Assembly: GCA_019925095.2 (NCBI GenBank)
Contig: CM034411.1
Coordinates: 12,772,001-12,836,000 of the forward strand
DNA from: Dendrolimus kikuchii
Taxonomy: Eukaryota > Arthropoda > Insecta > Lepidoptera > Lasiocampidae
Reading direction: 5' to 3'
DNA length: 64,000 nt
Shown: one piece after another, positions 55,290 through 64,000 of the stretch
Layout: each line of letters begins with the position of its first letter
Position numbering within the stretch: position 1 is the first letter of the stretch
Translations under genes and position numbers: made by a program
Notes under the pieces: generated by a model
The model's input: the letters and a program-made list of their open reading frames with translations, nothing else
What the model was told of the DNA's origin: nothing
Databases searched by the model: none

Positions 55290-55558
55290 AATGAGTCGTA
55301 GAACATACGCGCATAACTTGAGAACGACTTTACCGATTTCGATGAAATTTTTTGTGTGTTTGAGGATTCAGATTCACAATTGGAAGCGGTAGGTGGCCGT
55401 GATAGGGTTGTAGGTTCCTCCTAATCTCTTGAATCTATTTTAATGAATTTGAGTTGGTCCCCGGATGTTTTAGATTCACAATTGGAAACAGTAGGAGGTA
55501 CTTGATATGGGCCCTAGATTTTTATTTTTTTAGGGACGACGTCTGTCGGGACCGCTAG
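55290..55558 (+). mobile_element. Non-autonomous Helitron
   Basis: ATACGCGCATAACTTGAGAA, ACCGATTTCGATGAAATTTT and two GATTCACAATTGGAA blocks lead to GTCGGGACCG and CTAG (55555-55558) followed by T. The 5' border is eroded. It belongs to the 16539 family. Confidence 0.75.
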
Positions 55559-55674
55559 TTTTTTATATAAGTTATTATTAACTTAATCTGTATGTATGTA
55601 ACAGAATCTTGTGGCCTAATTTTCAACTACTGAGCGAGGCTCTGTCAATTCTGTCTTTGGTCCTTTCTGGGTCT

Positions 55675-55848
55675 TGATGGGTACCACCCCTGCTCTAGAG
55701 TATTTTGCCATAACAATTTTTTTCCCCCTTTAAAGGGCGACAGCACGTTGGTAGCACCTGTGGTGTTACAAATGTCCATAGGCGATGGTAACCACTTTCC
55801 ATCAGGTGGGACGTCTGCCTGTATGCTGAATTCACGCAATAGAAAAAA
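55675..55848 (-). repeat. Repeat P, diverged half
   Basis: GGTACCACCCCTGCTCTAGA through GGTGGGACGTCTGCCTGTAT to CACGCAATAGAAAAAA, with an internal deletion before a TTTTTTTCCCCC run. Confidence 0.75.
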
Positions 55849-55917
55849 GACCGATAGTTTCTTCATAGAAATTGATTCTGACAAGCTACACTATGTCTTG
55901 GTATAATAATACAGAAT

Positions 55918-56074
55918 CAGTGGCGTAGCGAAGGGGGGGGGGGGGCATAACGCCCCGGGCGCTATTCACAAAAGGGCGCCAAATGGTTACATATAATATT
56001 ATAAGATGGTTTAATATAAGGTGCGCAAAAAAGGTATTGTGCCCCAGGCGCGAGTTAAGCTCGCTACGCTACTG
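55918..56074. mobile_element. hAT-type MITE
   Basis: 157 bases. Inverted ends CAGTGGCGTAGCGA (left) and TCGCTACGCTACTG (right), flanked by the 8-base duplication TACAGAAT (55910-55917 and 56075-56082). These termini and an 8-base duplication are diagnostic of hAT transposons. A run of 12 or more G lies just inside the left end. No coding. Confidence 0.92.
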
Positions 56075-56082
56075 TACAGAAT

Positions 56083-56780
56083 GTGTCTATTTTACAAAAT
56101 CAGTCGATTTGATTCCTGACAATGGTACTGAATTGAATTTTCAAAAATTTTATGATACTTTAGTTTTCGTCAAAATCGGCTTCCTTTGAGTGTTTTTTTT
56201 ATTATTTCTTACAGTTTAAAGGGTCACGATAAACAGTTAAATAACTAGCATCTAGATTAAATTTTAATAACTAAGTAAAATATGTGTCGAAAGCTTAAAA
56301 TAATTATGACATCTAGAAATGGGGATTAGCTCTGCTCGTATGTATATTTCACCATTTTCCTTTCACACTAAAAAAAATGTTCACAGTATTCCAGAAGTTG
56401 TAGATTGTATTCACCGCTTCAAGGTTTATTTATTTACGTAGATAAAACGTGTTTGAACATTTTTGATTAATTTGCTTATTAATTCGTCACTTAATTCCGT
56501 TTTGCAATACCATAATTATCACAAGTAGCGCCATCTCTTATCGAGTAGTATAAAAGATACGTTATGTTTCACAAGACAAGTTTGCACTTTTATTTTTTTA
56601 GAAACAGAGTCATAAGGGTGATGAGGTGTCATATGAATGCTAAATGAAAACAAAATAATAGACTTTGACGATTCTATCAGCCAGGCTGTGGAAACCCTAA
56701 AGAACAAACAAACCACTACGGACTTTTTTTTATCAGAGGAAATCCAATTGAAGACCATCAGACCAGCCGAGCCAGAGGGA
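56083..56780. other. AT-rich spacer plus unknown insertion
   Basis: 56630-56786 reads in one plus-strand frame as LSEEIQLKTIRPAEPEGKS. This looks coding-derived, possibly from a LINE, but I cannot name the family. It truncates the receptor pseudogene exactly where M4 should begin. The rest is AT-rich, without genes. Confidence 0.4.
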
Positions 56781-56786
56781 AAATCA

Positions 56787-57708
56787 CTGTTCAATATATT
56801 CGCTAATTGGATCCATTTGTTTTCTTTTATATCATACCACCAAGGAAAAATAAACTTTGGTCGAATCGACTGGATCCAATTTGGGTACCATATTATCACC
56901 AGCTCTTATTGGTGTATTTTTTAACCGACTTCCAATCCAATCCAATCCAAACCGGTTCTCAATCCATCTGTATGTTTTCAAAATCTGATGAGTGGATTCC
57001 AAGGAATTAGAGAAACTCACGAAAATTATTAACCAACTTCTTCGTAAGATGATATCTCCGTCAATTGTAAACCAATTTTCAATTTTTTTTCTTTACTCGT
57101 AAGTGTAATACTCCCGAGGCAGTCCCTTGGTCACCAAGTTAGAATCCGATGAGTGGATCCCAGAGAAATCGAGAATAACCCTTATTAAAGAACGCCGTAC
57201 GCCTAGATTCTTGGAAAGAAGCTGGTATACGCGTGTAGGTATTACGTTTTATACAGGTGCTTTTTTTTTATTAGCATGTTACGCGATTTCTCCGTCAATA
57301 GTAAATCGAACTTTCATATTCTTTTTTTAATCGAAAGAATATTCTGCCGAGACAGTCCCATGGTCACCAAGTCAGGATCTGATTAGTGAATCGCAAGGAA
57401 ATCGACAGCAACCTTTGTGCCAGTTGTACAAATTCTACAGGGGCTTAGTATAGTATTTCTAAAGCTATTGAAGTATTTGCGTATCTATAAACAACCAAGC
57501 TATTTATCAGCAAGGTCTTCTGTGTTTTCGAAGTGGATATCAAGCAATGTAAATTGAATTTTAACATACACTTGTTCATTTGAAGATTTGCAGAGGGTAA
57601 AGAAATTTAGGCGATCGTTCATTCCAAATACGTTCTGCAATTGTTTTATCCATTACACAACCAAGTAAGTATTGACGGTATAAAATAATATTAATAACAA
57701 ATAAACAT
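56787..57708 (-). pseudogene. Third Cys-loop receptor copy, destroyed
   Basis: Two separated parts match receptor copy 1 on the minus strand. 57708-57493 corresponds to the start of the gene: a start-codon context followed by early stops, then the counterpart of the CVMNRTT region and the CPNEQMDLN region, with changes. 56922-56787 corresponds to the end of the M3-M4 loop (SIRPKFIFPWWYDIKENKW and IQLANILNS), very close to residues 333-360 of copy 1. The segment coding the Cys-loop and M1-M3 is missing, replaced by 570 bases of degenerate repeat. M4 is cut by unrelated sequence. Its upstream region has been displaced by a solo LTR. It shows the family once had at least three members here. Confidence 0.85.
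56925..57480. repeat. Degenerate tandem repeat inside the pseudogene
   Basis: Starts TTAACCGACTTCCAATCCAA. Three units carry AATC(C/T)GATGAGTGGAT and related text (56982, 57147, 57377). Two carry TCTCCGTCAAT(T/A)GTAAA (57056 and 57289), with GGTCACCAAGT at 57129 and 57361. Unit length is about 230 bases. No coding. Confidence 0.65.
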
Positions 57709-57717
57709 GATAAGTAT

Positions 57718-58170
57718 TGTTACGAGTCGCAAGACTCGAATTAAAATGCCGTTGGAATTATTTATAGAATTTATTAGAACTATATAAACACGTATAACAC
57801 AGGTACAGATATAACTGTACACAATCAGTCCAAACATAATTCACGATTCAATCACACGCGCAAAGTCCGTCACTAACGTCTTGCTTCGCTTGTGGCTATC
57901 GCTAGACTGCCTCACTCTCCGTTGGGGCATTGCTTTATACTGTACAAATACAATATGTCTGCTCGACGCGTAAACTGAATTTCCAAGAATCACACCTGGC
58001 TAATGACTACCATAAAGATTACAATATACAATGGGCTGTTTTTCCAAATTTTAAAAACAAAGTAAACAAAAGAAGACGGTCATAAAAGAGTTTCAATGTT
58101 ATTTGCTCAAACGGCGATGGGTAATAAATGTGCTTTGTTTACAGATATGCAGGTGGCCCAAATTATAACA
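57718..58170 (-). mobile_element. Solo LTR, family L (copy 5)
   Basis: TGTTACGAGTCGCAAGACTC at the left, ATAACA at the right; flanks GTAT and CTAT, an imperfect 4-base duplication. It contains GCGCAAAGTCCGTCACTAAC. It lies 10 bases upstream of the pseudogene start and so separates it from any promoter. Confidence 0.88.
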
Positions 58171-58244
58171 CTATCCATTTTTAATTTTGATTCATTACTT
58201 TGTACTATTTTGACCTTTAATTGCATGGGAATACAGTAGGATAC

Positions 58245-58570
58245 TTTTTTTTTTATTTATTTTTTTATTGCAGGAGTTCAGCACACAGGCAGATGGCCCA
58301 CTTGATGGAAAGCGGTTACCATCGCCTATGGACATTTGTAACACCAAAGGTGCTACAAATGCGCTGCTGCTCTCTTAATGGAGACTGGAACCTGGTCACT
58401 AATGCCGGAACACAACTCAAGGTTGTTATGGCGGCATACTCTAGACCAGGGGTGGTCGCCATCCAGTCGAGCAGATACCCTACCACCTGGCTGTGGGTTA
58501 TTTTGTCGCCTCTTACGACAGGCCGCCCGGCCGCAGGAAATTATATTCTTTCTCCGTTCCTGCACGGATA
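58245..58570 (+). repeat. Repeat P (full length)
   Basis: T-run and ATTGCAGGAGTTCAGC to TCCGTTCCTGCACGGATA. All blocks present. Confidence 0.9.
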
Positions 58571-58961
58571 ATACTATAACGGACTTTTTAATAATGAAAT
58601 AATATGAAGTCCAACACAAACGAAGTGGCGGGCACAGCAAGTAATAAAGCATAACATCTATTATATACCCATTGTGTAGTTTCATGAGAGCTATTATAAG
58701 AGAGAAATCTCGTTATTTTCCCATTTTTCCTTTACCTAATATTCCTTTAACAAAAAAGATCTTAGTACAATGGTTAGATATTATTTATAATATCGCATTT
58801 CGCTCAGATTTATGTCTAGAATATGTTTGATGTTGTTGTGCACAGAGAACATAAATAGCTCAGAAAAAAAAAATGAAATTACGATTCAAAGGACGGTATT
58901 AAGCACGGCATTTTATTTCGACTTTCCTATCACTTTTTAAATATCATAACTTCACGCCTTT

Positions 58962-59202
58962 AGACATTTGCAACACTAAAGTTGCTACAAATGCGCTGCT
59001 GCTCTCTTAAGGGAGACTGTAATCTGGTAACTTATGCCGGAACACAACTCAAGGTTGTTATGGCGACATACTTTAGACCAGGGGTGGTAGCCATCCAGTT
59101 GGGCAAATGTCCTAGCACCTGGCTGTGAGTTGTTTTGTCGCCTCTTACGACAGGCCGCCTGTCCGCAGGAAATTGTATTCTTTCTCCGTTCCTGCACGAA
59201 TA
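58962..59202 (+). repeat. Repeat P lacking its A-tailed end
   Basis: Begins in mid-element at AGACATTTGCAACACTAAAG and runs to CGTTCCTGCACGAATA. The T-run and the first 70 bases are absent. Confidence 0.88.
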
Positions 59203-59361
59203 AAAATAATCGTTTTATTTAGGACAAATATACACTTTAACAATACGGAGAAAATAAAGGAAACAGTATAACTCCTAAAATTGAAAAGACAAGCGCTGTT
59301 CTTTCGTCTGGTACCAGCAAGTAGAGTCACGGAGGACAATACAACACAAATAATGTAACAT

Positions 59362-60022
59362 GCCAGTTCCCTTGCGGGGTAGGCACGGCTTTAGGCTTAT
59401 TCTTACACACCTCACTTGCCTCTTTGACATTCATAACTCTTGTCATGCAAGCTCGTCTGTTCTTAAGGCTCCTGACATCACCTTCTGCTAGTACACGATC
59501 AATTTGATCATGGAAGGTGTGTCGTGGCCTTCCACGACTTCTGCATCCATCCACTTTTGCATTGTATATCTGTTTAGTCATTCTTTCATCATGCATTCTT
59601 TCCACATGCCCGAACCACCGGAGCATTCCTTTCCTTACCTTCACCCCGACACTCTCTTTCAGACCAACTCTCTTTCTTACTTCGGTATTACGAACGCGGT
59701 CCGCGAGCGTCACTCCGCAGATTTTGCGCAGTGCTCGCATCTCGACCGCGTTTACTCTACTTTCATGCTCTCTCTTCCATACCCAACTCTCGCATCCATA
59801 CGTGAGCATAGGTACCAGCACCGCGTTGTGTATGGCGAGCTGGGCCTTCTGGCTGAGGTTCTAAGCGCCTAGAAGTTTACCTAACGCTCCATTCACACTA
59901 TTCCCCAAATTCACTCTTCTTTCTATATCAGCGGTGTACCTTCCATCCCTGCTAAAAGCACATCCAAGATGTACAAACTCATTCACTTGCTTTAGCATAA
60001 CATCATCGACCATTATCCTTGC
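59362..60022 (-). mobile_element. RTE-like LINE fragment with 12-base target duplication
   Basis: The minus strand covers the ORF2 C-terminal third: [20 protein letters not shown] text near 59950, then [33 protein letters not shown] and [15 protein letters not shown]. It is flanked by ATAATGTAACAT on both sides (59350-59361, 60023-60034). It lacks both its 5' part and its true 3' end: it stops within the last codons (GGGAACTGGC) without the TGA and (TATG)n tail. An 18-base deletion removes part of the WRSVVRA segment, and a stop lies at the ITPLA-like joint near 59872. Confidence 0.88.
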
Positions 60023-60034
60023 ATAATGTAACAT

Positions 60035-61430
60035 CGATTATGTTAAATAATGATAAAAATAAAACGGATTAATAGACAATTTTACATCACAACAATAGTT
60101 TCACCTCTCTTTCACCCGAGGTTAACACTGCTTTCATTTCGAATATAAGAAAAGTAAATAAAAACTGATTAATTAAACAAAGAATTACTTCTCTAATGAT
60201 CTTAGGCATTAAATTCATATCTAATTAAATTAACATAATAATTATCACACACACCATTGACGCGCACAGCTTACCGACGTAATTCGTTCTGTGTCAGAAC
60301 AGCAAATGAATTTAATAAGTAAGTTGGAAGATATAGACTTAGACTTATTTACTAATAGTGTAGCATTGTTTAGCGCAAAGTAGGTCAAGTTCTATTCAAA
60401 CTCGGATTTATCAGTTTAAGTACATTATATCTATGCACATTTTTATTATTGTTTCTTTGTATAATTTTCATTTTTTTTTCTCTTCTTATTTTTATTGTTA
60501 TCTGTGGAGGCTTATTAACAGCTTCTTTAAATCTATCTTATTTTTAGTTATTAATAATGATAGCTGTTAGCCCCCTAAATAGAATAAAAAATAAATATCT
60601 ATATCATCTGATGAACTCATCTGTTCATCAGAACTCATACGTCACATATGATACGTTAAATAAATTTCTTTTTCTGTACCATTTTACCAGTAGTTCGGAC
60701 ATGGCTCGCATAGTTATTTAATTTTTTGACAGCAGGGAAAATCGTTTCCCAGGGACGAAAAGTATTGTTTTCATCCTTATAATCAGGTAACTCAAACATA
60801 CTTTCCGAGTATGAAAAATAAAATATTATATTTTTATATTTGCTGGCCCCAACGCCTTTGGCATTTGATAATAGATGCCAATATAGTTTGCAAAATGGTA
60901 AAATTTAGATAGTCGGTAACCTTTTTTTGGAAACTGGAAAACAAGACAACACAAACAGTTCGACTAAGTTCTTTATAGGAATGTATTATTAAGTGATAAA
61001 AATTCACATGAGAAAGGGATATCAGGGGCAAGCCGTGATCACGGAAGACAAAGACAATGTCGTGAATATATTTACACCATGATTGACAGTTTTAAATGAT
61101 AATTAATATTTACAGCTCTGATTAATTATATGTCAATCTGCAAGCTAGAGTGACTCTGAGTAGCGATACAAATTACATGGACACCGGAGCTGAGTTCATA
61201 AAATCAATGCGGGCGTAGCAAAACAGGAAACTCGTAATAGTTACGATTTATTGCTCATTTTGGGCACTGGCCAAATGTTATTGTTGTGCCATTATCTGAG
61301 GGTTTCAGCTTGATTTTTTGCGAACCTGCAATTTCGTTGTATGTATGCTAAGCGTGCGAGCGTTGTTTGTATCGTCACAAAGACAGGCAAAGAAACTGAG
61401 CCCATACAGCCTTGTCAAATATATAAAATA
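60035..61430. other. AT-rich intergenic DNA
   Basis: No gene. GACATGGCTCGCATAGTTAT (60699) is a tiny RTE-tail scrap and GCCGTGATCACGGAAGACAA (61033) a scrap of the MITE interior at 52860. Otherwise nothing. Confidence 0.45.
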
Positions 61431-61632
61431 AATAAATAATTGGCAGACAAACACACACATTATAATCCCCAAATTAAGCAAGTTACGCTTGTGTTATATA
61501 CAGACACCCACACCATAGTAAATAACGGAAAGTTCATTTACGAAATTGACCATATCAGGAAATTGAACCCGGAGCCTGTGCGTTATCAGGTCAACCAGCA
61601 AAGGCTTAGCTCGCTCAACTACAAAGGCCGCC
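61431..61632 (-). repeat. tRNA-derived SINE
   Basis: Reversed copy. CAACTACAAAGGCCGCC (61616-61632) is the head with box A, and TTGAACCCGGAGC (61563) is box B in reverse. The body and AATTGGCAGACAAACACACA tail follow. A 71-codon frame across it is incidental. Confidence 0.82.
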
Positions 61633-61639
61633 AAATAAT

Positions 61640-62017
61640 ATTAATTAATTATTAATATTAGCTCAACCAAATTGTAGATATTTGATGGACGCCGTGCAAA
61701 TATTCAGATTACTATGAGTCTTCAGTGACCATTGATTTCCATAAATGTATTATTAAACTCGAATATTAAGTTGTTATTTGTACTTGATAGCGGATTTTTA
61801 TAATATTTAACCCTACAATATTAAAATAGCAATTTAATCTAAGAAATAAGACTAGTGAGTAATTTAAATCTGAGATAAAGTAACTAGATACTTATATATA
61901 TTTTATATTAAATAGGAATGTATCCAATAATACCTTCCTTATTGTCTCTATTTAGGGGGAAGACAATTTGTAAATGTTTTAACTTAATTAAAACAACTAT
62001 TAATGAAAAATAACATT
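61640..62017. other. AT-rich region downstream of receptor copy 2
   Basis: Probably contains the 3' UTR of the receptor gene; a canonical AATAAA in the right place is not obvious. Nothing else recognised. Confidence 0.4.
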
Positions 62018-63202
62018 TTAATCTACTAAATATTCTACCTTATTAGTTACAGACGCAGGTATCAATCCTAAATACATACTAAAATATGCAACGATAACCG
62101 CGTACAAGCTAAAACTATTTAACATGCTTGCAAAATCAGTCCAAATTTTATTATTCCCTTCTTCACAATCCCACCACAATACTACATATTTGATATATTT
62201 GTATGAAGCAAGATCTGTGATAGTATTTATAAAGAAATTCTTATCAATTTTCTTGCATAGCACTTTTAAGACCTGCGTTAATAGAAGTACTAAAATTGAC
62301 AAAATCATAGAGCCTTTGTAATACATGATTAAGCTTGGAGAATCTGCTGTATGCTCTGGAATGACTTCTTGCAACACGGACAGAAATAAAAAGTGATTCA
62401 CAAGACTAAAGATGGACAACCATAGTCTTGTATTGTTTCTAACATCTAGAAATAATGTTGTTACAGTCAAAATTGTGAGTATAGATGCAGGATAGAACAC
62501 AATTGCAACCAACGACGCTACTTGACGTTCAAGAACAAACGTTAAAAGTATTTGAGTATCATTTATGTTTACATCATCTTGTGTATGTCGTTTTACTAGC
62601 CATTGTCCATATTTTACTGGAGTCTTGAGGCTTGCGAGTTTGTTTAAATGAAACGTTACTATTGTTTGCCCTCTTTGCCAAGCTCCAAACTTCAACTGAC
62701 ACGTTTGAACATCATACGGCCAGTTTTTTAACTCCGTATTGCAAATCACACCATCGCTAATTCTTGGAGTATATTTTACTTTACCAGAACTAGTTACGCT
62801 ACATTCCGTAAAGTAAAAAGTTTCTACATCATCTTGTATAGCATTGTTGATCAATTTTAATCCCGGTATCCAGATTTGTGAGCTCATCATCACCGTTGTT
62901 GTTATATTATCAAATTGATATGGGTCCCATTTCAGCCGTTCATCGTACCAATACATTTGCGCCCATAAATAAAAGCTAAGTATCTCTTCTTTGGTATTAA
63001 AACTCAACGACTTTAATATTAAAGTGATTGTTACGTTTGTTCCATTATTGGAGTTAGGTGGTTCGAAGTTGTATGTTGGGCATCGAAGGTAATTATGAAG
63101 CTTCCTTTCCCAATTTCCTTCTTCTGGTACATTGTTTAAGACGCAGGTTTGACTTGTTGTCCGTAGAAGCGTGTGTAGAACTATTATTAATATCAGGATC
63201 AT
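62018..63202 (-). CDS. Divergent nicotinic-receptor-like Cys-loop channel subunit, intronless (copy 2)
   Basis: 394 residues, one exon, start at 63202. A signal peptide (1-18) is followed by C20 and a second early Cys (C41), as in copy 1 (C20, C49). Sequons occur at N53, N56 and N99. Loop D keeps its Trp (W85, in MYWYDERLKWDP) and loop B keeps W175 (FGAW), unlike copy 1. The Cys-loop is C154-C168 with WPYD. M1 is 229-252 (FYPASILTIL), M2 about 258-280, M3 289-312 and M4 361-382. The intracellular loop is only about 48 residues and carries VLWWDCEEGN. M2 lacks the Glu ring at the cytoplasmic end and has Trp at 2' and Phe at 6', so the pore should be narrow or gated differently. No vicinal Cys in loop C. 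It is a likely plasma-membrane channel subunit, with ligand unknown. Copy 1 and the pseudogene are its same-strand neighbours. Confidence 0.9.
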   Translation of the reverse strand: MILILIIVLHTLLRTTSQTCVLNNVPEEGNWERKLHNYLRCPTYNFEPPNSNNGTNVTITLILKSLSFNTKEEILSFYLWAQMYWYDERLKWDPYQFDNITTTVMMSSQIWIPGLKLINNAIQDDVETFYFTECSVTSSGKVKYTPRISDGVICNTELKNWPYDVQTCQLKFGAWQRGQTIVTFHLNKLASLKTPVKYGQWLVKRHTQDDVNINDTQILLTFVLERQVASLVAIVFYPASILTILTVTTLFLDVRNNTRLWLSIFSLVNHFLFLSVLQEVIPEHTADSPSLIMYYKGSMILSILVLLLTQVLKVLCKKIDKNFFINTITDLASYKYIKYVVLWWDCEEGNNKIWTDFASMLNSFSLYAVIVAYFSMYLGLIPASVTNKVEYLVD

Positions 63203-63215
63203 TGTTTAGAATAGA

Positions 63216-63258
63216 CTGACTTATAACAGTTAGAATGATTTGTAATAATCTCTTGTAA
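63216..63258 (-). promoter_or_regulatory. Core promoter candidate of receptor copy 2
   Basis: TCAGT (63220-63216 on the minus strand) lies 18 bases before the ATG. TTACAAGAGA (63258-63249) lies about 31-40 bases before the initiator A. Order and spacing resemble those before copy 1. There is no canonical TATA box. Confidence 0.45.
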
Positions 63259-63259
63259 T

Positions 63260-63785
63260 TTAATAGTTTAGGTAGAGAGGTAAATATGTTTATGTTCAAA
63301 TTTAATTGATTTAATTTTTTTTTTTTTTGTATTACAAGCTGCAACTATATTTAACAATAATTGATCTTAAAAGACGATCTTCTGGCTAAAGAGCTATCTT
63401 CTAGATATAAATTATCTTCGCAATAGTCAAGTAAAAGTTTCCTTAACAATAACAAATGGCATGTATGTTCTTCTTACATATTTTAAAGCTTCATTTCAAT
63501 TTTTGACAAATTCAAGTCATTTTTTTTAAATAATTAAGCACCAAACGACAATAGTAGAACGACCTGTGGCTCCATCTAGCTATTAGGGTTTAAAAGCTTT
63601 AAAAGTTACCATACCTTTTGGTGGGAGATTACTCTTTCCATTATTCTACTTCCGCTTGAATTTACTAAATTTCATAATAATCAGTTCAGTCTTAGTTATG
63701 TGAAGTTGGAATAATCGAAATACAAATATAATATAAAGCTATTTTCATATTTGTCCCTACTTATTTAAAGGTGAAAAATGGATTC
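63260..63785. other. AT-rich spacer
   Basis: No recognisable gene or repeat. Confidence 0.45.
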
Positions 63786-63789
63786 CCGA

Positions 63790-63895
63790 TTGCTGTCGAT
63801 GGGGAGCGTTCCCAAAATGCAGTATGCGTTCCCACGTTGTATGGTCACGCAAATGCGTTGCTCGAATACAGGCCAGTCCTTTGGTCACGCGAGAT
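63790..63895 (-). pseudogene. Highly decayed RLE-type LINE scrap
   Basis: GGGGAGCGTTCCCA, GTTGTATGGTCACGCAAATG and CAGGCCAGTCCTTTGGTCAC align in order with GGGAGCGTGCCCA, GCTGTATGGCGATGCTTATT and GAGCCAGCCTTCTGATCACG at 19640-19735. It is the most diverged copy of that family. A 62-codon plus-strand frame over it is incidental. Confidence 0.6.
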
Positions 63896-64000
63896 TTCTT
63901 TCAATTACACTTGAGCCTCGCGTTCCCATGGCGCAAATTGTCAATCGCCTTATTTTTAAAGTTTAGTATATATAGTGTTGTAAATATTGGAAATTGTCTA

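Noticed and set aside
57118..57330. 67-codon frame VTKLESDEWIPEKSRIT as a gene
   Set aside because: It lies within the degenerate tandem repeat inside the receptor pseudogene.

Overview
The window looks like AT-rich, repeat-dense nuclear DNA of an insect, most probably a moth or butterfly. The grounds are short Helitrons that begin TC and end CTAG and sit between A and T, a DD34D mariner, tRNA-derived SINEs with TTA-type tails, several insect-type non-LTR retrotransposon remnants, and intronless animal Cys-loop receptor genes. There are no bacterial operons, ribosome binding sites or RNA operons. The species call rests on my recognition of repeat types and is an inference.

The only apparent host genes lie in the right-hand 13 kb. 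Two full-length, intronless, minus-strand genes (51085-52266, 393 aa; 62018-63202, 394 aa) encode divergent nicotinic-receptor-like Cys-loop channel subunits. A wrecked third copy lies between them (56787-57708), also on the minus strand. The two intact proteins keep the CX13C Cys-loop, a WPYD variant of the usual FPFD, four membrane segments and a very short M3-M4 loop. Their pore-lining segment lacks the usual charge ring, and one of them has lost aromatic-box residues. Both share a core-promoter-like arrangement: a TTACAAGAGA box about 26-40 bases before a TCAGT initiator, which lies about 17 bases before the ATG. This is the most interesting system here: a small tandem family of lineage-specific receptors.

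The rest is a layered graveyard of mobile elements. (a) 45082-48606 is a Ty3/Gypsy-type LTR element with near-identical LTRs, CTAG target duplications and a single open 734-codon reading frame. It has lost reverse transcriptase, RNase H and most of integrase in frame. (b) 48663-49912 is a mariner with two frameshifts, 56 bases further on. (c) Five solo LTRs of a second LTR family occur at 17.5, 35.7, 36.5, 53.7 and 57.7 kb. (d) About twenty copies of a roughly 310-base poly(A)-tailed short repeat occur (called repeat P here). Its 3' tail matches that of a CR1/Jockey-like LINE at 41.3-42.0 kb. (e) Five fragments belong to one RTE-like LINE with a (TATG)n tail, and other fragments to further LINEs. 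A 1.7-kb piece at 19.6-21.3 kb carries RT and a restriction-endonuclease-like domain. (f) There are four tRNA-derived SINEs, many Helitrons, and several MITE or foldback elements with readable target duplications (hAT 8 bp, Harbinger-like TAA, mariner-like TA).

Layout: 0-12 kb SINE, Helitrons and LINE scraps; 12.4-14.5 kb LINE, (AT)n and repeat A; 14.8-22.7 kb Helitrons, solo LTR and RLE-type LINE; 23-35 kb AT-rich with scattered scraps, MITEs and large palindromes; 35-44 kb solo LTRs, foldback, repeat P and CR1-like LINE; 44.7-50 kb LTR element and mariner; 51-64 kb receptor cluster with dense repeats. No structural RNA gene, CRISPR array or bacterial-type gene was seen.
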